From positions 1 through 10,673 of the forward strand of contig QIIJ01000402.1 in NCBI GenBank assembly GCA_003232595.1: a stretch of DNA of 10,673 nucleotides, given 5' to 3'. The stretch comes from Aurantimonadaceae bacterium (GTDB lineage: Bacteria; Pseudomonadota; Alphaproteobacteria; Rhizobiales; Rhizobiaceae). The translations under genes and the position numbers were made by a program. Every line of letters starts with the position of its first letter. Positions within the stretch are counted from its first letter, which is position 1. Positions 5,943 through 10,673 of this stretch are shown piece by piece. The notes beneath the pieces were generated by a model. The model was not told where the DNA came from, searched no databases, and saw only the letters and a program-made list of their open reading frames with translations.

Positions 5943-7891
5943 ACGAAATTTCCCAGGATAAAAACCTGACCTTTACCCGCTACGAAGGCGGTGAGAGACC
6001 GGATGATTGGGATCTGGAAGAAAAAATCTTCCAGCAGGACACGACATACAAGTGCCCGACCTATGTGCACAAGACGCCGCCGTGTCAGGGTTCGTGCCCG
6101 TCCGGTCATGAAATCCGCGGCTGGCTGTCGATTGCCCGTGGCATGGACAAACCACCGTCCGAGGATATGACCTGGCAGCAATATGCCTTTAACAAAATGC
6201 TCGAGGCCAACCCGTTCCCGGCCACCATGGGCCGCGTTTGCCCGGCACCCTGCGAGGATGGCTGCAACCGCAATGAAGTTGATGATTTTGTCGGCATCAA
6301 TGCGCTTGAACAATATGTTGGTGACTGGGCCAATGATAACGATCTCAAAATCGTTGGTACACCGGATTTCGAAAGCGGAAAAAGCGTTGCCGTAATTGGT
6401 GGCGGACCTGCCGGCCTGACCGCTGCCATGTTCCTGCGCCGCAAGGGCCATGGTGTTACCATCTTCGAAAGCCACGCTGAACTCGGCGGCATGATGCGCT
6501 ACGGTATTCCCGGATACCGCACACCGCGCGACATGCTTGACACAGAAATTGGCCGGATCATCGATATGGGCGTTGAACTGCGCATGTCGACAAAAGTTGG
6601 CGAAGACATTTCCCTTGAAGAACTCGATGAGCAGTTTGATGCCATATTCTGGGGCATCGGTGCCCAGTCGGGTCGCGGCCTGCCGATTGATGGTTTTGAA
6701 GGCACACCAAACTGCATGAACGGCATTGAATTTCTTGATGCCTTCAACCACGGCTGGGTCAAGGGCACAGCTGAACGGGTTGTGGTTGTCGGTGGCGGAG
6801 ACACCTCCGTTGATGTTGCTTCCGTTGCCCGCCGCCTTGGCCACATCACCCATTCGGCACAAAAAGAGCACGCTGGCGGCGCGGTTATTGATTTCGCCGC
6901 CCAGGATGTGGCCGGAAGCCTGCGCCGCGAGGGTATGCAGGCAACGCTGACTTCGCTTTTCCCGATTGAGCAAATGACTGCTGCCGAGCGCGAACGCGAA
7001 GACGCCATTCGCGAAGGCATCGACATCAAAGGCAGCGTCATGCCGCTTGAAGTCATCAAGAACGATGATGGTCTGGCGATTGCACTCAAGCTTTGTGAGT
7101 GCAAAATGGAAGGCAACCGCCCGGTCGCTGTTGAAGGCACAGAATTTGAAATTGAATGTGACATCATCATCTCGGCGATTGGCCAGTTCGGCAACTTCGA
7201 TGGCATTGAGGCCATGGATGCCGGCAATGGCTTCATCAAGGCCGATGGCCTTTATTCGGTTGCTGACAAGGAAAAGCATTTCGCCGGTGGCGATATCCTG
7301 CGCCCGCATTTGCTGACAACCGCAATCGGTCATGGCCGCATTGCTGCAGAAAGCATTGACCATTTCCTTTCCGGTTCACCACTCGACAAGCGCCCCAAGG
7401 TTGATGTCAACCATTTCAATCTGCTTAACGAGCTGCATCAACGCGGCAAGGATCCTGAGCAATACGACCACACTCAAATACGCGGCACCGACAGTGAAGA
7501 ATTTGCGGTCCACAATTATGAAGACCGCTCTGCCACCCAGATCGTCACCCATGACGAATTGTACAAGGGGCATTTCGGATATGATGCTCGTGAGGTCCGA
7601 AACGAAATTCACATCAGTGCAAAAGATGTGTTGGGCAACTTTGAAGAGCGCATTGAGGGTCTGAGCGAAGAACAGGCCATTCACGAAGGCAATCGCTGTA
7701 TGAGTTGCGGCATGTGCTTTGAGTGCAACAATTGCATTATTTACTGCCCGCAGGACGCTGTTTTTCGAGTCAAAAAATCGGAAGTTACCGTTGGTCGTTA
7801 TGTGGACACCGACTATGACAAATGTATCGGCTGCCACATCTGCATGGATGTGTGCCCGACCGGATATATCAAAATGGGTCTTGGAGAATAG
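5939..7891 (+). CDS. dsrL: Iron-sulfur flavoprotein NAD(H):DsrAB oxidoreductase DsrL
   Basis: 650-residue cytoplasmic flavoprotein, homologous to the small subunit of glutamate synthase. In sulfur oxidizers it accepts electrons from DsrAB and reduces NAD+, and in A. vinosum it is essential. Seen: N-terminal cluster cysteines C39, C49, C53 and C101, C105, C109; FAD site VAVIGGGPAG with G154-G156; NAD(P)-binding VVVVGGGDTS with G285-G287; a second FAD motif near 'HFAGGDILR'; and a C-terminal two-cluster ferredoxin with C593-x2-C596-x2-C599-x3-C603-Pro and C629-x2-C632-x2-C635-x3-C639-Pro. After the second glycine motif I see HITHSAQKEHAGG and no YRR, the motif tied to NADPH use in GltD and DsrL-2. 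That suggests the NADH-type DsrL-1. GGAG at 5928-5931 serves the ATG, which overlaps dsrK. Confidence 0.96.
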   Translation: MNEISQDKNLTFTRYEGGERPDDWDLEEKIFQQDTTYKCPTYVHKTPPCQGSCPSGHEIRGWLSIARGMDKPPSEDMTWQQYAFNKMLEANPFPATMGRVCPAPCEDGCNRNEVDDFVGINALEQYVGDWANDNDLKIVGTPDFESGKSVAVIGGGPAGLTAAMFLRRKGHGVTIFESHAELGGMMRYGIPGYRTPRDMLDTEIGRIIDMGVELRMSTKVGEDISLEELDEQFDAIFWGIGAQSGRGLPIDGFEGTPNCMNGIEFLDAFNHGWVKGTAERVVVVGGGDTSVDVASVARRLGHITHSAQKEHAGGAVIDFAAQDVAGSLRREGMQATLTSLFPIEQMTAAEREREDAIREGIDIKGSVMPLEVIKNDDGLAIALKLCECKMEGNRPVAVEGTEFEIECDIIISAIGQFGNFDGIEAMDAGNGFIKADGLYSVADKEKHFAGGDILRPHLLTTAIGHGRIAAESIDHFLSGSPLDKRPKVDVNHFNLLNELHQRGKDPEQYDHTQIRGTDSEEFAVHNYEDRSATQIVTHDELYKGHFGYDAREVRNEIHISAKDVLGNFEERIEGLSEEQAIHEGNRCMSCGMCFECNNCIIYCPQDAVFRVKKSEVTVGRYVDTDYDKCIGCHICMDVCPTGYIKMGLGE

Positions 7892-7899
7892 GCTTCATC

Positions 7900-8439
7900 A
7901 TGAATATTGGATTGGCATCATTCGGTTGGGTTACATTGCTGGTAGTTGGCCTGCTGATACTTCTGCCGGCCGATTTTGCAGCGGCGCAAAGTACGCCGCC
8001 CAACAGCAGCCCTTTTGTGCTGGGTGTACCAAAGCCCATCATTCCCCAGGCTGCCAAGGGGCTCCAGTGCATTGCGCCCACAGATTTCATGCGCAAAAAC
8101 CACATGAAACTGTTGAGCCATGATCGCGACAAAACCGTGAAACTGGGAGACCGGGAGATCAAGGCCAGTCTTAAGGATTGTGTTGCCTGTCATGTGGTCA
8201 ATGGTGCCGACAACCAGCCGGTAACCTATGAAGATCCCAAATATTTCTGCCGGGTCTGTCATGATTATGTGGCGGTCAAGGTTGATTGTTTCGAGTGCCA
8301 TGCGTCGGTACCAGGGATCACGATGAAAGGCGGGTTGAACCAAAAATCGTCGGAGGCAGAAGCACTTGCCGCCTATGTTCTTGGAGATGACAAGAAACTT
8401 AAACCCGACAAGCCGGACAAGGCAGAGTTAAAACCATGA
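7900..8439 (+). CDS. dsrJ: Periplasmic trihaem cytochrome c DsrJ
   Basis: 179-residue c-type cytochrome of the DsrMKJOP complex, facing the periplasm. Three haem-binding motifs are seen: C94VAC97-H98, C117RVC120-H121 and C130FEC133-H134. Residues 1-30 form a hydrophobic signal peptide or anchor, with a possible cleavage after FAAA. C57, in the segment GLQCIAPTDFMRKNHM, is the only cysteine outside the haem motifs. It most likely corresponds to the unusual axial Cys ligand (Cys46 in A. vinosum). The C-terminal end is Lys/Pro-rich (KLKPDKPDKAELKP) and looks disordered. ATG 7900 lies just after the dsrL stop; GGAG at 7883-7886 is rather distant, so coupling to dsrL is likely. The stop overlaps the dsrO start as ATGA. 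Confidence 0.95.
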   Translation: MNIGLASFGWVTLLVVGLLILLPADFAAAQSTPPNSSPFVLGVPKPIIPQAAKGLQCIAPTDFMRKNHMKLLSHDRDKTVKLGDREIKASLKDCVACHVVNGADNQPVTYEDPKYFCRVCHDYVAVKVDCFECHASVPGITMKGGLNQKSSEAEALAAYVLGDDKKLKPDKPDKAELKP

Positions 8440-9188
8440 CGGAATTGACTACCACAAAGGCCGATCCTGTATCCGTTTCCCGCCGCACCTTTATTGGTGG
8501 CGCAGCAGCGGTTGCAACGGTGACACTTGCTCCAGGCATAACTGTTGTTGCCTATGGCAGCGATGGCGAGGACAAGCTGGTCAAGGGTGCCCGCTGGGGT
8601 CTGTTGATTGATGTCAACAAATGCCCGCAAAGCTGCAATGCCTGCGTTACGGCCTGTTCAAACGAACACGGTTGGGAAGATACCGGCAATCCGCTGACCG
8701 ATGCCCAATGGATTCGCAAGGTGGATATCAAAGATATGAAAACCGGGCTTGAACAATCTCTGCCGGTCATGTGTCAGCACTGTGAAACGCCGCCCTGTGC
8801 AGATGTTTGCCCCACCGGAGCTTCCTTCAGGCGCGGCGATGGTATCGTGCTGGTTGACAAACACCTTTGCATCGGCTGCCGCTATTGCATGATGGCCTGC
8901 CCCTATCAGGCGCGTTCGTTTATCCATGAACCATTGACCGGTCAAAAGCCCTATTCGCCGCGCGGAAAGGGTACTGTGGAATCATGTACCTTGTGCGTTC
9001 ACCGGGTCGATGTCGGAAGAATACCGGCCTGTGTCGAAGCGTGTGATGGTACAGGCAATGGCGCCATGATCTTTGGCAACATGAACGACCCCGAAAGTGA
9101 AATTGCCAAACGTATTGCTCAGTATCCTTCGACCCAGATCAGGGCCGACCTCGGGCTCGATCCTGGCGTTCGATATACCAACCTGTAG
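8436..9188 (+). CDS. dsrO: Periplasmic iron-sulfur protein DsrO (Tat-exported)
   Basis: 250-residue ferredoxin-like protein of the DsrMKJOP complex that passes electrons between DsrJ and DsrP on the periplasmic side. It has a twin-arginine signal, SRRTFIGG with R16-R17, followed by a hydrophobic stretch to about residue 40. Sixteen cluster cysteines occur in four groups: C63-x3-C67-x2-C70-x3-C74; C113-x2-C116-x4-C121-x3-C125; C145-x2-C148-x2-C151-x3-C155-Pro; C184-x2-C187-x11-C199-x3-C203. This is the usual arrangement of the DMSO reductase/NrfC-type electron transfer family, enough for four [4Fe-4S] clusters. The first group has three residues between its first two cysteines instead of the more common two. 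It overlaps dsrJ by four bases and ends 10 nt before dsrP, its probable membrane anchor. Confidence 0.96.
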   Translation: MTELTTTKADPVSVSRRTFIGGAAAVATVTLAPGITVVAYGSDGEDKLVKGARWGLLIDVNKCPQSCNACVTACSNEHGWEDTGNPLTDAQWIRKVDIKDMKTGLEQSLPVMCQHCETPPCADVCPTGASFRRGDGIVLVDKHLCIGCRYCMMACPYQARSFIHEPLTGQKPYSPRGKGTVESCTLCVHRVDVGRIPACVEACDGTGNGAMIFGNMNDPESEIAKRIAQYPSTQIRADLGLDPGVRYTNL

Positions 9189-9198
9189 AGTAGTTACG

Positions 9199-10419
9199 AT
9201 GGCTTCAAAAAGAACCGTATATATGGAACTCAAAGGAACCGTCAGCCTCTATGGCATTTTAGGTTTCTTCGGACTGTTCATTCTCGCGGGCCTAGGCGCT
9301 TTCTGGTATATGGAGGTTTATGGTCACATTGTATCCGGCATGAACAACCAGATTGTCTGGGGACTGCCGCATGTCTTTGCGATATTTCTGATTGTCTCGG
9401 CATCCGGTGCGCTCAATGTCGCCTCAATCGGCTCGGTATTCGGCAAGACAGCCTATAAACCAATGTCACGCATGTCGGGCCTTTTGGCTATTGCGTTGCT
9501 AATCGGCGGCCTGGCAGTACTGGTGCTCGACCTTGGACGTCCCGAGCGTATTATAGTTGCCATGACGGCCTATAATTTCAAGTCGATCTTCGCCTGGAAT
9601 ATCTTCCTCTATACCGGTTTTATGGTAATTGTCGGTGCTTATCTTTATCTGCAAATGTCACGCGGTATCAAACCTATCTGGTTAAAAGCCGCAGGCATTA
9701 CCGCCTTTGTTTGGCGCCTGCTGCTGACAACCGGCACCGGCTCTATCTTCGGCTGGCTGATTGCGCGCGAGGCATTTGATGCAGCCGTGCTGGCTCCAAT
9801 GTTTGTCGCGATGTCGCTATCGTTTGGCATGGCATTTTTTATTCTGGTGTCACTGGGGGTCAACCGACTTGACGGGCGCGAGTTTGGCCCGGCCCTGCTT
9901 TCGCGCCTGGGTAAATTGCTGGGCATATTTGCAGCCGTCGTGCTTTATTTTGTGATGATTCAGCACCTGACCAACCTCTATGCAACCGAGCATCACGGGG
10001 TTGAGCGGTATATCCTGCTGGAAGGTGGCATTTTGACACTTTTGTTCTGGGTAGCCCATGTGATTATTGGAAATATTGTTCCTATGGCGCTGGTATTTCA
10101 CCCGAAAACCGGCAAAAACCGCACCGCGATTGTCCTTGCGTCGGTTCTTGTAATCCTCGGCGGCATTGCGCAGATCTACGTCATTTTGATTGGTGGACAG
10201 GCCTATCCGCTGATGCTGTTTCCCGGTTACGAGGTTCAAAGTACCTTCTTTGATGGAACATTTGGAGAGTACACCCCAAGCCTGCCGGAATTGCTGTTGG
10301 GCCTTGGCGGTGTTGCAATTGCCCTTGCAGCCACCATTGTGGGCATGAAGGTCTTGAAAATTGTGCCAACGACCCTTGCCGACAGTGCAGTTGATCCCCA
10401 TCATCGTGAAGCGGCCTAA
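9199..10419 (+). CDS. dsrP: NrfD/PsrC-like membrane protein DsrP
   Basis: 406-residue polytopic membrane protein of the NrfD/PsrC family, expected to interact with quinone and to anchor DsrO. About ten hydrophobic helices are visible, the first at residues ~17-36 (LYGILGFFGLFILAGLGAFW), then VFAIFLIVSASGAL, LLAIALLIGGLAVLVL, IFLYTGFMVIVGAYLYL and others up to VAIALAATIVGMKVL. The motif LDLGRPER after helix 3 and FAWNIFLYTG after it are typical of the family. ATG 9199 gives MASKRTVYMELKG; ATG 9223 (MELKG, 398 residues) is a possible alternative, as neither has a clear Shine-Dalgarno. The longer open frame from 9097 overlaps dsrO and is not credible. It is the last recognised dsr gene in the window. 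Confidence 0.94.
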   Translation: MASKRTVYMELKGTVSLYGILGFFGLFILAGLGAFWYMEVYGHIVSGMNNQIVWGLPHVFAIFLIVSASGALNVASIGSVFGKTAYKPMSRMSGLLAIALLIGGLAVLVLDLGRPERIIVAMTAYNFKSIFAWNIFLYTGFMVIVGAYLYLQMSRGIKPIWLKAAGITAFVWRLLLTTGTGSIFGWLIAREAFDAAVLAPMFVAMSLSFGMAFFILVSLGVNRLDGREFGPALLSRLGKLLGIFAAVVLYFVMIQHLTNLYATEHHGVERYILLEGGILTLLFWVAHVIIGNIVPMALVFHPKTGKNRTAIVLASVLVILGGIAQIYVILIGGQAYPLMLFPGYEVQSTFFDGTFGEYTPSLPELLLGLGGVAIALAATIVGMKVLKIVPTTLADSAVDPHHREAA

Positions 10420-10467
10420 TGCACAATATTGATGACTGGCATGTTGCCAAAACTGTGAGTAACAACC

Positions 10468-10673
10468 ATGCAGGAAGCCCATCCGTTTTCCAAATACATT
10501 GCCATTCTGGCCCGTGGCAAAACCAAAACACGGTCATTCACGCTTGAGGAATCCCGCGAATCGATGGCGATGATCCTGCGCGGCGAGGCGTTGCCGGAGC
10601 AGATTGGTGCTTTTCTGATGCTGATGCGGCTCAAGGAGGAAACGCCTGAGGAAATCGCAGGCTTTGCCATGGG
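10468..10673 (+). CDS. TrpD2/YbiB-like glycosyltransferase-fold protein (3' end missing)
   Basis: First 68 complete codons of a gene cut by the window edge. The visible part, MQEAHPFSKYIAILARGKTK to AGFAMG, is the helical N-terminal domain of the anthranilate phosphoribosyltransferase/nucleoside phosphorylase superfamily: 'LARGK', 'SFTLEESRESMAMILRGE', 'PEQIGAFLMLMRLKEETPEEIAGFA'. Wording closest to the YbiB/TrpD2 branch, whose members bind nucleic acids and are not tryptophan enzymes; this choice is inference because the catalytic domain is outside. An in-frame TGA at 10456-10458 makes ATG 10468 the first possible start. It has no strong ribosome site. It follows dsrP by 48 nt with no terminator between, so co-transcription with the dsr operon is likely. 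Confidence 0.75.
   Translation, partial: MQEAHPFSKYIAILARGKTKTRSFTLEESRESMAMILRGEALPEQIGAFLMLMRLKEETPEEIAGFAM

Noticed and set aside
5825..7363. Long open frame of 512 codons on the - strand opposite dsrK/dsrL
   Set aside because: It is antisense to dsrL, whose + strand protein has clear FAD, NAD and Fe-S motifs. The antisense product shows no known motif and is an effect of codon bias.
7697..7749. Six regularly spaced cysteines in DsrL (C587, C590, C593, C596, C599, C603)
   Set aside because: At first it seemed an extra cluster, but the same pattern is common in GltD-like flavoproteins with a fused ferredoxin domain.
10419..10550. ATG overlapping the dsrP stop (TAATG) with a short open frame
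   Set aside because: The frame runs only about 40 codons and is out of phase with the TrpD2-like gene, whose first 68 codons match a known domain.

Overview
The window holds a nearly complete reverse-type dissimilatory sulfite reductase (rDsr) operon. All genes lie on the + strand, in the order dsrA (3' part only), dsrB, dsrE, dsrF, dsrH, dsrC, dsrM, dsrK, dsrL, dsrJ, dsrO, dsrP, followed by the first 69 codons of a TrpD2/YbiB-like glycosyltransferase-fold gene. The dsrE-F-H genes, a dsrL flavoprotein gene and the lack of dsrD after dsrB mark a sulfur oxidizer rather than a sulfate reducer. The order up to dsrP matches the purple sulfur bacterium Allochromatium vinosum. The host is most likely a sulfur-oxidizing proteobacterium. 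The TrpD2-like gene makes me lean towards Alphaproteobacteria, but the sequence alone does not settle this.

Layout: bases 1-1958 encode the siroheme sulfite reductase DsrAB, with only the DsrA part from its siroheme/[4Fe-4S] cysteines onward. Bases 2001-3157 encode the sulfurtransferase DsrEFH (TusDCB homologues), and 3233-3565 its partner DsrC. Bases 3632-10419 encode the DsrMK and DsrJOP membrane modules, with the DsrL iron-sulfur flavoprotein between them. Spacing is tight: dsrK/dsrL and dsrJ/dsrO overlap by ATGA, and dsrM-dsrK and dsrO-dsrP are 10 nt apart. The longest gaps are dsrA-dsrB (89 nt), dsrH-dsrC (75 nt) and dsrC-dsrM (66 nt). No stretch without a gene exceeds 100 nt, and I see no terminator, tRNA, insertion sequence or CRISPR.

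How the genes work together (family knowledge): sulfane sulfur passes through DsrE Cys78 to the C-terminal cysteines of DsrC. DsrAB oxidizes the DsrC-bound sulfur to sulfite, and DsrL takes the electrons to NAD+. The DsrMKJOP complex links the DsrC thiol/disulfide state to the quinone pool and periplasm. Every diagnostic residue I checked is present: DsrE C78, DsrH C20, DsrC C98/C109, the DsrB siroheme cysteines, the four NarI-type haem histidines of DsrM, the three CxxCH of DsrJ, and the 16 cluster cysteines and Tat motif of DsrO.

This is a known system, and I found no new one. The points worth a second look are in the control and details: a perfect TATAAT plus a hairpin ahead of dsrC, palindromes and a TTG start at dsrC-dsrM, a cysteine-free DsrF with an acidic insert, a GAT-repeat-encoded acidic tail on DsrK, and a TrpD2-like gene where A. 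vinosum has dsrN.
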